A stretch of 64,000 nt of DNA from Blautia schinkii (GTDB lineage Bacteria; Bacillota; Clostridia; Lachnospirales; Lachnospiraceae): assembly GCF_013304825.1 (NCBI RefSeq), contig NZ_JAAWUO010000006.1:92665-156664 (forward strand), in the 5' to 3' direction. Each line of letters starts with the position of its first letter. The first letter of the stretch is position 1. The translations under genes were made by a program, and so were the position numbers. Shown piece by piece: positions 26,644 through 34,973 of the stretch. The notes under the pieces are model-generated. The model was not told where the DNA came from and did not search any database. It worked only from the letters and a program-made list of their open reading frames with translations.

Positions 26644-27129
26644 ATGGAGCATGGTAAGGTAGAACTATATCATGGGAGTGGTCAGATTGTTGAATTTCCG
26701 GAAATCAGAAAAACCAAGTATACAAAAGATTTTTCATGGGGATTTTATTGCACGAAAAGTTATGAACAGGCCTATCGCTGGGCAGGGCGTAAACATGGTC
26801 AGGGAATTGTTAATGTATACTCTTATGTGGAAAATGAAAAACTTAACATAAAAAAATTTGAAAATATGTGCGATGAATGGCTGGATTTTATAGCGGAATG
26901 CCGGATTGGAAAAGTGCATGAATTTGATATTGTAGAAGGTCCAATGGCAGATGATACAATCTGGAATTTTGTAAATGATTTCTTGAATCATAATATCAGT
27001 CGAAGTGTGTTCTGGGAGTATGCAAAGTTCAAACATCCTACGCATCAGATAAGCTTTCATAGTATTCGTGCTTTGGAATGTCTGGAATATGAAAGGAGTG
27101 AATCTGTCAATGACGATACAATGGAATAA
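26644..27129 (+). CDS. DUF3990 protein (ADP-ribosyltransferase-like toxin candidate)
   Basis: A 161-residue soluble protein. The N-terminus carries the family pattern LYHGSG...DFSWGFYCTKSYEQAYRWA, which resembles the NAD-binding and catalytic start of ADP-ribosyltransferase folds (H-G, then GFY-T). The function of DUF3990 is not proven; members sit in small two-gene cassettes and are suspected toxins. The ATG has a ribosome site (ATGGAGGG). Base composition is AT-rich compared with the flanking housekeeping genes. Its 3' end overlaps the next gene by 20 bases. Confidence 0.8.
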   Translation: MEHGKVELYHGSGQIVEFPEIRKTKYTKDFSWGFYCTKSYEQAYRWAGRKHGQGIVNVYSYVENEKLNIKKFENMCDEWLDFIAECRIGKVHEFDIVEGPMADDTIWNFVNDFLNHNISRSVFWEYAKFKHPTHQISFHSIRALECLEYERSESVNDDTME

Positions 27130-27559
27130 AGATGATTTATTTTATGTGTGCACAATGATTGAGTATGTTTCCAGAAAAACGCATAATAAAAGTAAAGATG
27201 TTGTAGTTCGAATGTCTGATAAAGCTCTGGCACATCAGCTGAAAGCTGCAGGCATTAATCATTGTCTTTCCTTCGAGCAGGTAGCTGATGAATGGATTGA
27301 AGATTATGGGATACCGAATGGGAATTATGATAATATTTCAAAATGCAGATATGAAGTACCGACTGTAACAGCAATAGGACGTGTATATCAGACATTGATA
27401 TCAGAAGTAGCTTTTTTATATCAGGACATTGTTGAAGCGATAAAAATGGTTTACAGTTCTTTTATCAGCGATGAGATATCTGATTATAATTCCAATGTAT
27501 ATTACAGTAATCCAGACTATATTAGATGTTCTTATGAGGCAGGAAAATTATTGGATTAA
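27110..27559 (+). CDS. Putative partner of the DUF3990 protein
   Basis: A 149-residue protein I do not recognise firmly. The start ATG at 27110 is behind GAAAGGAGTG, inside the end of the DUF3990 gene, so the two are translationally coupled, as in toxin-antitoxin pairs. It is mainly helical and has an LFYVCTMIEYVSRKTHNKSKDVV segment loosely like DUF3791, a usual companion of DUF3990. The reading frame continues for 29 more codons after the TAA at 27557, which suggests that the gene may have been longer. Role as antitoxin is inferred from position only. Confidence 0.65.
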   Translation: MTIQWNKDDLFYVCTMIEYVSRKTHNKSKDVVVRMSDKALAHQLKAAGINHCLSFEQVADEWIEDYGIPNGNYDNISKCRYEVPTVTAIGRVYQTLISEVAFLYQDIVEAIKMVYSSFISDEISDYNSNVYYSNPDYIRCSYEAGKLLD

Positions 27560-27771
27560 GAAAATTATGATGTTGAGCATACACTGGATTTTGAAACAAT
27601 ATTAGAGGATCTGGGAATTCTGTGCAAAAATAACGGGGGTACATTATAAGATTATATTATGGGAGCAATATAGTGATTGATAATATAAATCTGGCAATGT
27701 GCAGATCATACAAGGATTTTGGACAGGGATTCTATCTGACAGATAAAGAAACTAATAAAAAGGATCTGTAA
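27560..27771 (+). pseudogene. Remnants of a partner gene end and of a second DUF3990 gene
   Basis: Directly after the stop of the preceding gene, the same frame reads ENYDVEHTLDFETILEDL and on to a stop near 27648. In the next frame, from about 27643, RLYYGSNIVIDNINL and RSYKDFGQGFYLTDKE are a clear DUF3990 N-terminus. It lacks an ATG (ATT-ATA-AGA where a start is expected) and ends after about 40 codons at TAA 27769-27771, right at a terminator. So this is a truncated second copy of the cassette, probably dead. Confidence 0.7.
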
Positions 27772-27818
27772 AAGGCGAGATTTTACAAATAGTTCTGCCT
27801 TTTTCAGATCCTTTTTTT
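27757..27818. terminator. Bidirectional terminator at the end of the DUF3990 island
   Basis: AAAAAGGATCTG with inner AAAAGGC pairs with GCCTTTTT and CAGATCCTTTTTTT; serves both the island and the converging Cys-rich gene. Confidence 0.88.
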
Positions 27819-27819
27819 G

Positions 27820-28008
27820 TTAGTAATTGTAGGCTCCCTCATAAGCATTGCATCGTTCCTTCCGATGTCCCTGCTCCACACAGGAGCTGCACCGGTCACA
27901 AAATTCCTGTTCATAGCAGGTGGAACAGACACACCCCTTACAGGCATCCCGGTTATAAGCCGGCGTGCAGGTAAAAGGAAGAGTATCCTTCGTAGTTTCC
28001 GTACTCAT
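27820..28008 (-). CDS. Small Cys-rich protein
   Basis: A 62-residue protein with nine cysteines, most in CxxC-type pairs (CKGCVCSTC and CDRCSSC), which suggests binding of Zn or an Fe-S cluster. No signal peptide. The ATG at 28008 is chosen because AAGGAGC lies at good distance; a GTG three codons earlier is too close to that site. It has its own promoter and ends at the shared terminator. The function is unknown. It lies inside the inverted-repeat-bounded segment. Confidence 0.75.
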   Translation of the reverse strand: MSTETTKDTLPFTCTPAYNRDACKGCVCSTCYEQEFCDRCSSCVEQGHRKERCNAYEGAYNY

Positions 28009-28032
28009 AAAGATCACGCTCCTTTTTTCTAT

Positions 28033-28061
28033 ATTATAGACCTATCAAAAAAGCGTTTCAA
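28033..28061 (-). promoter_or_regulatory. Promoter of the small Cys-rich gene
   Basis: On the minus strand: TTGAAA (28061-28056), 17-base spacer, TATAAT (28038-28033). Confidence 0.75.
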
Positions 28062-28100
28062 TACAAATAATCAGAAAATACAAAGAAATACCTGATAAAA

Positions 28101-28146
28101 ATCGGCACAACGCTTCACATCCAATACAGTAGAATCCAACTTCCCG
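28101..28146 (-). repeat. Right copy of the 46-nt inverted repeat
   Basis: Reverse complement of 26363-26408 with three mismatches; it ends four bases from the stop codon of the methyltransferase gene. Confidence 0.85.
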
Positions 28147-28149
28147 GTT

Positions 28150-29013
28150 CTACCGGGAGGAACTCCACCGTCCGGATGCTCCGCAAGGCAGCACCAGACC
28201 ACTCTCTGTAACAGGAAGTCCGATCTCCTGTGACTCCACATTACCCTTCCAGGGCTTCAGTTCAGTAGCCAGCATATAAGTCAGCACAGCCGGAGCAAGA
28301 CCCGTAGTATAAGAATTTACAAGGAAAAATAACGGATCATCACTTAAGATCTTCGTACAAAGCTTGATCAGCGGATGGATCGCATCCTCGATCTTCCAGA
28401 TCTCGCCTTTCGGTCCGCGGCCATAAGAAGGCGGGTCCATAATGATCGCATCATAATGATTACCTCTGCGGATCTCACGCTCTACGAACTTCACGCAGTC
28501 ATCCACAAGCCAGCGGATCGGTGCACCGGAAAGTCCGGAAGCAGCAGCATTCTCTTTTGCCCAGTTCACCATACCCTTGGAAGCATCCACATGAGTAACA
28601 GAAGCACCGGCAGCAGCTGCAGCCAGAGTAGCACCGCCGGTATAGGCAAAAAGATTTAAGACCTTGATCGGGCGACCGGCATTTCTGATCTTCTCACCAA
28701 ACCAGTCCCAGTTCACAGCCTGCTCCGGAAAAAGTCCTGTATGCTTGAAGCTGAAAGGCTTCAGATTAAAGGTAAGCTCCTTGTAATGAATATCCCACTG
28801 ATGAGGCAGATCAAAGAACTCCCACTCACCGCCGCCACGGCTGCTTCTGTGATAATGGCCGTTCATATGCTTCCAGCCACGGTTCTTACGCGGAGTATCC
28901 CAGATAACCTGTGGGTCAGGACGAACAAGGAGATAATCCCCCCAGCGTTCCAGCTTCTCTCCTTTAGATGTATCAATAACCTCGTAATCTTTCCAACCAT
29001 CTGCAATCCACAT
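28150..29013 (-). CDS. Class I SAM-dependent methyltransferase (RlmI/RlmK-like)
   Basis: A 287-residue enzyme. A beta-rich N-terminal part (about 1-110) precedes a Rossmann methyltransferase fold with SAM motif I VLNLFAYTGGATLAAA, motif II VTHVDASKGMVNWAKEN and the catalytic-type DPPSYGRGPKGE. That layout matches the RlmI/YccW family that makes 5-methylcytosine or 2-methylguanine in 23S rRNA, but the PUA domain of RlmI is missing, so the exact target is open. It starts at an ATG preceded by an AGAAACGAGG-like site. Downstream, a CCCGGT/ACCGGG hairpin and then the 46-nt repeat follow. Confidence 0.9.
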   Translation of the reverse strand: MWIADGWKDYEVIDTSKGEKLERWGDYLLVRPDPQVIWDTPRKNRGWKHMNGHYHRSSRGGGEWEFFDLPHQWDIHYKELTFNLKPFSFKHTGLFPEQAVNWDWFGEKIRNAGRPIKVLNLFAYTGGATLAAAAAGASVTHVDASKGMVNWAKENAAASGLSGAPIRWLVDDCVKFVEREIRRGNHYDAIIMDPPSYGRGPKGEIWKIEDAIHPLIKLCTKILSDDPLFFLVNSYTTGLAPAVLTYMLATELKPWKGNVESQEIGLPVTESGLVLPCGASGRWSSSR

Positions 29014-29454
29014 GATGTTTAATACCTCGTTTCTTTCATATTTATATCAGATTTCAGCATCTTCCTGTGATATTTCCATAAAGTACCGGTTATAGTATCT
29101 TTACAGCTGCTGAGTATCATTACGGTTAGTTTTATGATCTCATTTTTACCAGTATAGAGGAAAAACACCCCTCGTGCAAGAGAAGTGCAGGATTTTCCAC
29201 GAAAGATTTGACAACAGCGCTTTTCCATACTAAAATGTACGCAGAGATTTTCTGCCAGGGAAGATAAAGCCTGCTTCTGTGAAACTGTGGCTACATTTTG
29301 CAGAAGGATTTTTGTTAATGTTCAGCAGGAGATATTCCGCGAAGCGTGGAGTGAACAGTAACGGATTTTTGCAGACATTTCTTGAGGAAAAACAGAAGGC
29401 GTGAACACAGCAACCGCAGATTAAACTGTGCGCAAAAAGAGGAGAAGCAAACAT
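29014..29454. promoter_or_regulatory. Intergenic region with the aminotransferase promoter and long leader
   Basis: A plus-strand promoter TTGACA (29208-29213), 17-base spacer, TAAAAT (29231-29236) leaves a leader of about 210 bases. Inside it are GCAGA/TCTGC near 29250 and a nested stem near 29317-29367 (TGTTC...GAACA enclosing CCGCG-AAG-CGTGG). There is no coding signal and no terminator tract. The half next to the methyltransferase holds no recognised feature. Confidence 0.55.
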
Positions 29455-30738
29455 ATGAAAAAATATTGTGAGATGAGCAGGGAAGAGTTGCTCGATTTAA
29501 AGAAAGAACTCGACCGTGAGTTTGATGAGATCAAAGCGCAGGGTCTGGCACTGGATATGTCCCGTGGTAAACCGGCACCAGATCAGCTTGACCTTTCCAT
29601 GAAAATGATGGAAGTACTTGCGGGCGATGCAGATCTGAAATGTGAGACAGGAGTAGACTGCCGAAACTATGGTGTGATTGACGGTATTCCGGAAGCTAAG
29701 AGACTTCTTGGAGAGATGTCCGAAGTTGAGCCTGAGAACATCATTATCTATGGTAACTCCAGCCTGAACGTAATGTTTGACACCATCGCACGTTCCTATT
29801 CCCACGGAGTTATGGGAAATACACCGTGGTGCAAGCTTGACAAGGTGAAATTTCTCTGTCCGGTACCAGGATATGACCGTCATTTCAGAATCACAGAATT
29901 TTTCGGAATTGAGATGATCAATATCCCAATGTCTCCGGAAGGCCCGGACATGGACATGGTTGAGAAATATGTAAATGAAGACCCGGCAGTAAAAGGAATC
30001 TGGTGTGTTCCGAAATACTCCAATCCGCAGGGCTACACATATTCCGAAGAGACAGTTAAGCGTTTCGCACATCTGAAACCGGCAGCACCGGATTTCCGAA
30101 TCTACTGGGATAACGCTTACAGCATCCATCATCTTTATGATGACAACCAGGACTTCCTTCTTGAGATCCTTGATGAGTGTGCGAAAGCAGGAAATCCGGA
30201 CATTGTTTACAAATTTACTTCTACCTCAAAGGTAAGCTTCCCGGGTTCCGGTATTGCGGCAGTTGCAGCATCCAAGGCTAACCTGGATGATTTCCGCAAA
30301 TACATGACAGTACAGACCATCGGACATGACAAGCTGAACCAGCTTCGTCACGTTCGTTTCTTCAAGGACATCAACGGACTTCATGAACACATGAGAAAAC
30401 ATGCAGACATCCTTCGTCCGAAGTTTGAGATGGTTCTTGCTACACTGGACAAAGAGCTTAACGGACTTGGAATCGGCGAGTGGACCAAACCACACGGCGG
30501 ATATTTCATTTCCTTTGATGCAATGGAAGGCTGCGCAAAAGCAATCGTTGCCAAAGCAAAAGAGGCAGGTGTTGTTATGACAGGTGCCGGCGCAACCTAT
30601 CCATATGGAAATGATCCGAAAGACAGCAACATCCGTATCGCACCAAGCTACCCAAGCATTGAGGAACTTGGAAAAGCTGCAGAGGTATTCGTTCTCTGCG
30701 TGAAGCTTGTGAGCGTGGAAAAACTTCTGGAGAAATAA
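29455..30738 (+). CDS. PLP-dependent aminotransferase, aspartate aminotransferase (AspT) type
   Basis: A 427-residue fold-type I enzyme of the group sometimes called Asp_aminotransf (subgroup 1c), longer than AspC. The PLP lysine lies in TSTSKVSFPGSG; SRGKPAPDQLDLS and YGNSSLNVMFDTIA form the cofactor/substrate site, WDNAYSIHHL holds the PLP-contacting Asp and Tyr, and NIRIAPSYPS holds the substrate carboxylate Arg. Probable reaction: aspartate/2-oxoglutarate exchange. The start is the ATG at 29455 after AGAGGAG, not the GTG 27 bases upstream. Confidence 0.9.
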   Translation: MKKYCEMSREELLDLKKELDREFDEIKAQGLALDMSRGKPAPDQLDLSMKMMEVLAGDADLKCETGVDCRNYGVIDGIPEAKRLLGEMSEVEPENIIIYGNSSLNVMFDTIARSYSHGVMGNTPWCKLDKVKFLCPVPGYDRHFRITEFFGIEMINIPMSPEGPDMDMVEKYVNEDPAVKGIWCVPKYSNPQGYTYSEETVKRFAHLKPAAPDFRIYWDNAYSIHHLYDDNQDFLLEILDECAKAGNPDIVYKFTSTSKVSFPGSGIAAVAASKANLDDFRKYMTVQTIGHDKLNQLRHVRFFKDINGLHEHMRKHADILRPKFEMVLATLDKELNGLGIGEWTKPHGGYFISFDAMEGCAKAIVAKAKEAGVVMTGAGATYPYGNDPKDSNIRIAPSYPSIEELGKAAEVFVLCVKLVSVEKLLEK

Positions 30739-30765
30739 TCAGTAACCAAGAAAAAGATAACATCA

Positions 30766-30804
30766 GACTGCCCGGTATTTCTGTATATGTAATACCGGGC
30801 AGTC
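30766..30804 (+). terminator. Strong hairpin between aminotransferase and L,D-transpeptidase genes
   Basis: A perfect 14-pair stem GACTGCCCGGTATT / AATACCGGGCAGTC with an 11-base loop. There is no U-run, so it may block 3' exonucleases or terminate inefficiently. Confidence 0.55.
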
Positions 30805-30830
30805 ATAAACTATCGGAGAGAATCAATCTT

Positions 30831-32231
30831 ATGGGTGAGGAAAAAGAAAAAATGAAAACCTGGAAAAAAGTGGTCATTGCACTGATCATTATCCTGCTGA
30901 TACTTACGGCAGCAGCTTACGGATACGGTGTGCACTATTTTACAGACCATTTTCTGCCGGGATCACAGGTGAACGGTTTTAACTGCTCTTACAAAACAGC
31001 AGATGAGACAGAAGAACTCCTTGCAAAAGAAGTTCAGGCTTATGTTCTTACAGTAGAAACAAGAAACAATGGTAAAGAAAGCATCACTGCAAAAGAAGCA
31101 GGTCTTGTATACAAGCCGGATAACGGCGCAGCTAAACTGATCCGGAAACAGGATCGCTATAAATGGTTCCTGGCTTTCAATCAGCAGAAAAAATACAAGC
31201 TGAATACAGATACGGAATACGATGATGACAAGAAACTCACCAAAACAGTAAAAAGTCTGAAATGTATGCAGAAGGATAACATGGAGAAACCAATAGATGC
31301 CTGCATCAAAGACAACGGTGAGACTTATGAGATCCAGCCGGAAAAAGAAGGAACAACACTTGATACAAAGAAAGTACAGAAAGTGATCCGCGCGGCAGTT
31401 TCCGCAGGAGATACCACAGTCAATCTTGAAAAGAAAGACTGCTACAAGAAGCCTTCTGTATACAAAGATGATAAAACCCTCAAGAAAGACTGCGACCAGC
31501 TGAACAAGCTTACCAGCTGTGTGATCACCTATGATTTTTCCGACCGCTCCGAGCAGCTGGACCGCAATACCATCAAAGACTGGCTTACAAAAGACGAAAA
31601 AGGCAATTATACAATTGATAAGAACCAGGTAGCAGCCTATGTAAATAATCTTGGATATAAATATGATACTTTTGGATGTACAAGAACCTTTACCACATAT
31701 GATGGCCGTCAGAAGACCATCAAAGGCGGTGATTACGGCTGGGCTATCGACCAGACAACAGAGACAGACTGGCTTTACAATGCGATCCTTGCAGGAACCA
31801 CGGAAGTAAGACAGCCCGCCTATGCTTACAGCGGACTTTGCCGTGACACCAATGATATAGGAAATACATATGTAGAGATTGACCTGACCAACCAGAGAAT
31901 GGTATTTTATAAAGATGGACAGCTTCTGGTAGATACACCTGTAGTAACCGGATGTATTAATAAAGGACATGGAACACCGTTGGGCTGTTTTGCCTTGGAT
32001 GCCATGCGTTCCCCGGCTGTTCTGAAAGGAACGGGATATGCAGCACCTGTCACATACTGGATGCCTTTCTCCGGAGGTGTCGGAATCCACGATGCAACAT
32101 GGAGATCCCAGTTCGGAGGCCAGATCTACATCACAAACGGTTCACATGGCTGTGTAAACACACCGAAGGACCAGGCAGCAATCATTTACAATAATATTAG
32201 CGTAGGAGTACCGATAGTAGTATATGAATAA
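30831..32231 (+). CDS. L,D-transpeptidase with YoaR-like domains
   Basis: A 466-residue envelope enzyme. One N-terminal membrane helix (about 13-34), a PG_binding_4/YoaR-like region (about 45-330), and a C-terminal YkuD catalytic domain (about 340-466). The active-site motif is intact: GIHDATW with the first His and TNGSHGCVNTP with the catalytic Cys. It forms 3-3 cross-links in peptidoglycan or attaches proteins to it, outside the membrane. The stop overlaps a short in-frame extension of the next gene. It groups with ddl and murF, so the three look like a wall-building operon. Confidence 0.94.
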   Translation: MGEEKEKMKTWKKVVIALIIILLILTAAAYGYGVHYFTDHFLPGSQVNGFNCSYKTADETEELLAKEVQAYVLTVETRNNGKESITAKEAGLVYKPDNGAAKLIRKQDRYKWFLAFNQQKKYKLNTDTEYDDDKKLTKTVKSLKCMQKDNMEKPIDACIKDNGETYEIQPEKEGTTLDTKKVQKVIRAAVSAGDTTVNLEKKDCYKKPSVYKDDKTLKKDCDQLNKLTSCVITYDFSDRSEQLDRNTIKDWLTKDEKGNYTIDKNQVAAYVNNLGYKYDTFGCTRTFTTYDGRQKTIKGGDYGWAIDQTTETDWLYNAILAGTTEVRQPAYAYSGLCRDTNDIGNTYVEIDLTNQRMVFYKDGQLLVDTPVVTGCINKGHGTPLGCFALDAMRSPAVLKGTGYAAPVTYWMPFSGGVGIHDATWRSQFGGQIYITNGSHGCVNTPKDQAAIIYNNISVGVPIVVYE

Positions 32232-32298
32232 GAGATTAAAAGAAATATTAAAAGAATACGAAACAAGAAAACACAAAATTATCAAGGGAGATGAAAGT

Positions 32299-33339
32299 AT
32301 GAATATCGTTGTATTGGCAGGCGGAACCAGTACAGAGAGAGAAATCTCCATCGTAACAGGAACTGGTGTCTGCAAAGCACTTCGCCAGAAGGGCCACAAT
32401 GCGATCCTGGTAGATATTTTCTGCGGACTGGAGCCTGTAGACTGGGATGAGCCGTTCGGAGATAAAGATTATGAAGTAGATTCTGCAGCAGAATATATGA
32501 GAAGCTTTGACGATGATATCGAGAACATCAAACGTACAAGAAGAAGCTTTTTCGGGCCGAATGTACTGGAGCTCTGCCAGGCTGCTGACATTGTATTTAT
32601 GGGACTTCACGGTTCCAACGGAGAAGACGGAAAAGTTCAGGCAACTTTCGACCTTCTTGGAATCCGCTACACAGGAACCGGCTATTTAAGCAGTGCCCTT
32701 GCAATGGATAAAGGCCTCACCAAGAAGATTTTCCTTATGGATGAGGTACCTACACCGAAGGGTGTTTCCATGCTGAAAGAGAACTGTACAAGAGATATCC
32801 ACGATCTCGGAATGGAATTTCCTGTTGTTGTAAAAACATGCTGCGGTGGTTCCAGCGTAGGCGTTTATATCGTAAACGACCAGAAAGAATATGAGGATGC
32901 CATTGACGGTGCATATTCCTATGAGGATGAAGTGGTTGTTGAGGAATATATCAAGGGCCGTGAGTTTTCTGTTGCAGTTGTAGATGGCAAGGCTTATCCG
33001 ATCATCGAGATCGCACCGAAGCAGGGCTTTTATGACTACAAAAATAAATATCAGGCAGGCTCCACAGTAGAGACCTGTCCTGCTGAGATATCACCGGAAC
33101 TTACCGAGAAGATGCAGCACTATGCAGAAGCTGGCGCAAAAGCTCTCTGCATTGAAGGCTACGCACGTTTTGACTTCATGATGAAGGAGAACGGCGACAT
33201 GTACTGCCTAGAGGCTAACACACTTCCGGGAATGACACCAACCAGCCTGATCCCACAGGAAGCAAAAGTCCTGGGAATCGACTATCCGGATCTCTGCGAA
33301 GAACTGATCCGCATTTCACTTAAGAAATATAATAAATAA
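32299..33339 (+). CDS. ddl: D-alanine--D-alanine ligase
   Basis: A 346-residue ATP-grasp ligase that makes the D-Ala-D-Ala end of the wall precursor. It opens with VVLAGGTSTEREISI, carries HGSNGEDGKVQ, the ATP-grasp core PVVVKTCCGGSSVGV and the metal-binding LEANTLPGMTPTSL. The ATG at 32299 has an AAGGGAG site; the frame is open back to the LDT gene but lacks a good site there. The length is normal for Ddl. I cannot tell D-Ala-D-Ala from D-Ala-D-Lac specificity from the sequence. Confidence 0.95.
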   Translation: MNIVVLAGGTSTEREISIVTGTGVCKALRQKGHNAILVDIFCGLEPVDWDEPFGDKDYEVDSAAEYMRSFDDDIENIKRTRRSFFGPNVLELCQAADIVFMGLHGSNGEDGKVQATFDLLGIRYTGTGYLSSALAMDKGLTKKIFLMDEVPTPKGVSMLKENCTRDIHDLGMEFPVVVKTCCGGSSVGVYIVNDQKEYEDAIDGAYSYEDEVVVEEYIKGREFSVAVVDGKAYPIIEIAPKQGFYDYKNKYQAGSTVETCPAEISPELTEKMQHYAEAGAKALCIEGYARFDFMMKENGDMYCLEANTLPGMTPTSLIPQEAKVLGIDYPDLCEELIRISLKKYNK

Positions 33340-33399
33340 GGAATGACAGACTCCTTCCACAGACTTATATCATTTCAGAAAAAAGAAAGGCTTTTATCT

Positions 33400-34785
33400 A
33401 TGAAAAATCTTACATTAGAGAATATCACCAAAGTCTGCGGCGGTACTTACCACGGACCACAGGAGAAGCTTCAGGAAGAAGTAACAGCGATCACAACAGA
33501 CAGCCGCAAGGTGGAAAAAGGCGGTCTTTTTGTGCCGGTTGTTGGAGAGCGTGTGGATGCTCACCGTTTTATTCCGCAGGTAATGGAAGCAGGTGCACTT
33601 GCAACGTTATCCGAGCGTGTCCTTGAGGGAGCGGATCATCCGTATATTCAGGTGGAATCTTCCCTTCAGGCAGTAAAAGACATTGCAGAATTTTATCTGG
33701 AGCAGCTGAACATCCCGGTAGTGGGAATCACAGGAAGCGTTGGAAAAACCAGCACAAAAGAAGTGATCGCTTCTGTACTGAAAGAGAAATACCGCACTCT
33801 CAAAACCCAGGGTAATTTTAACAATGAGCTTGGGCTTCCGCTGACTGTGTTCCGTCTTCGCGATGAGGATGAGATCGCAGTCCTGGAAATGGGAATCAGT
33901 GATTTCGGTGAGATGACCCGCCTTGCAAAAATCGCAAAGCCGGATACCTGCGTGATCACAAACATCGGAACCTGTCATCTGGAGAATCTGGGAGACAGAG
34001 ACGGTGTTCTCAAGGCCAAGACAGAGATTTTCCGGTATGTGAAAAAGAATATCGTACTTAACGGTGATGACGATAAGCTCTCCACTGTAAAAGAATACAA
34101 CGGAATCAGACCGGTATTTTTCGGAACAGGAGACAACTGTGCTGTTACCTGCGAAAACGTAGAAAGCCGTGGCCTGAAAGGGATGAGCTGTGATATCTGT
34201 ATCAAAGGTGAGCTGGCAGAAGGCGGAGAAGAGTGTTTCCACGTAAACATTCCAATGCCTGGCCGTCATATGGTATCCAATGCACTGGCAGCAGCAGCCA
34301 TTGGCAGGCTTTATGGCCTTACAGCCAAGGAGATCAAACAGGGAATCGAAAGCCTGGAGCCTGTAAGCGGCCGTTTCAACATGATCGAGACAGAGAAATT
34401 TATGATCGTAGATGACTGCTACAATGCAAACCCGATGTCCATGAAAGCATCTCTTGATGTTCTTCAGGACGGACTTGGCAGAAGAGTAGCTATCCTGGGA
34501 GACATGGGAGAGCTTGGAGCAGATGAAGTAGCACTTCATGAAGGTGTAGGCGTTCATGCCGGCCACTGTAAGATTGATGTCTGCATCTGTGTAGGCCCGC
34601 TCGCAGCCCACATCGCGGAAAAAGCTATTAAGACCAATCCGGACTTAACCGTGATCCGGGAGAAAGATCTGGAAAGCCTTCTTTCTAACTTAAACACTTA
34701 TGTAAAACAGGGAGACACCATCCTTGTAAAAGCATCTCATTTCATGAAATTTGAAAATGTAGTCAAAGCACTGCAGGAAATGTAA
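33400..34785 (+). CDS. murF: UDP-MurNAc-tripeptide--D-alanyl-D-alanine ligase MurF
   Basis: A 461-residue Mur ligase that adds D-Ala-D-Ala, the product of the upstream ddl, to the UDP-MurNAc tripeptide. N-terminal substrate domain (DSRKVEKGGLFVP), central ATPase with the P-loop GSVGKTSTKE and FNNELGLPLTV, and the C-terminal domain with DDCYNANPMSMKASLD. The start ATG at 33400 follows AAAGAAAGG; the frame is open 19 codons further upstream but without a ribosome site. It sits 60 bases after ddl in the same operon. Confidence 0.97.
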   Translation: MKNLTLENITKVCGGTYHGPQEKLQEEVTAITTDSRKVEKGGLFVPVVGERVDAHRFIPQVMEAGALATLSERVLEGADHPYIQVESSLQAVKDIAEFYLEQLNIPVVGITGSVGKTSTKEVIASVLKEKYRTLKTQGNFNNELGLPLTVFRLRDEDEIAVLEMGISDFGEMTRLAKIAKPDTCVITNIGTCHLENLGDRDGVLKAKTEIFRYVKKNIVLNGDDDKLSTVKEYNGIRPVFFGTGDNCAVTCENVESRGLKGMSCDICIKGELAEGGEECFHVNIPMPGRHMVSNALAAAAIGRLYGLTAKEIKQGIESLEPVSGRFNMIETEKFMIVDDCYNANPMSMKASLDVLQDGLGRRVAILGDMGELGADEVALHEGVGVHAGHCKIDVCICVGPLAAHIAEKAIKTNPDLTVIREKDLESLLSNLNTYVKQGDTILVKASHFMKFENVVKALQEM

Positions 34786-34973
34786 AAAGACCGGGAACAG
34801 GGCGAGGATTTGACGAACGAAAATTGTTTCCAGATAAGCGATATAGAAGTATAATATTCCTAAACAATGAGCAATGTGAATGAGCAGTCATGGAGTGGAT
34901 GCCTGAAACGGCATAGAATAAACGGAATGACACTCAGGCACTGTGGAGCAGTGTGTGGAAACGGGAGGGTATT

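Noticed and set aside
26363..28146. Insertion sequence with terminal inverted repeats
   Set aside because: No transposase lies between the inverted repeats; only a passive cassette or repeat-bounded island can be supported.
30963..32090. 375-codon minus-strand frame opposite the L,D-transpeptidase gene
   Set aside because: Shadow frame: composition dominated by Ile, Cys, Phe and Val, no start signal, and the plus strand has a clear enzyme with an active site.
33607..34611. 334-codon minus-strand frame opposite murF
   Set aside because: Shadow of a well-supported gene; no ribosome site.
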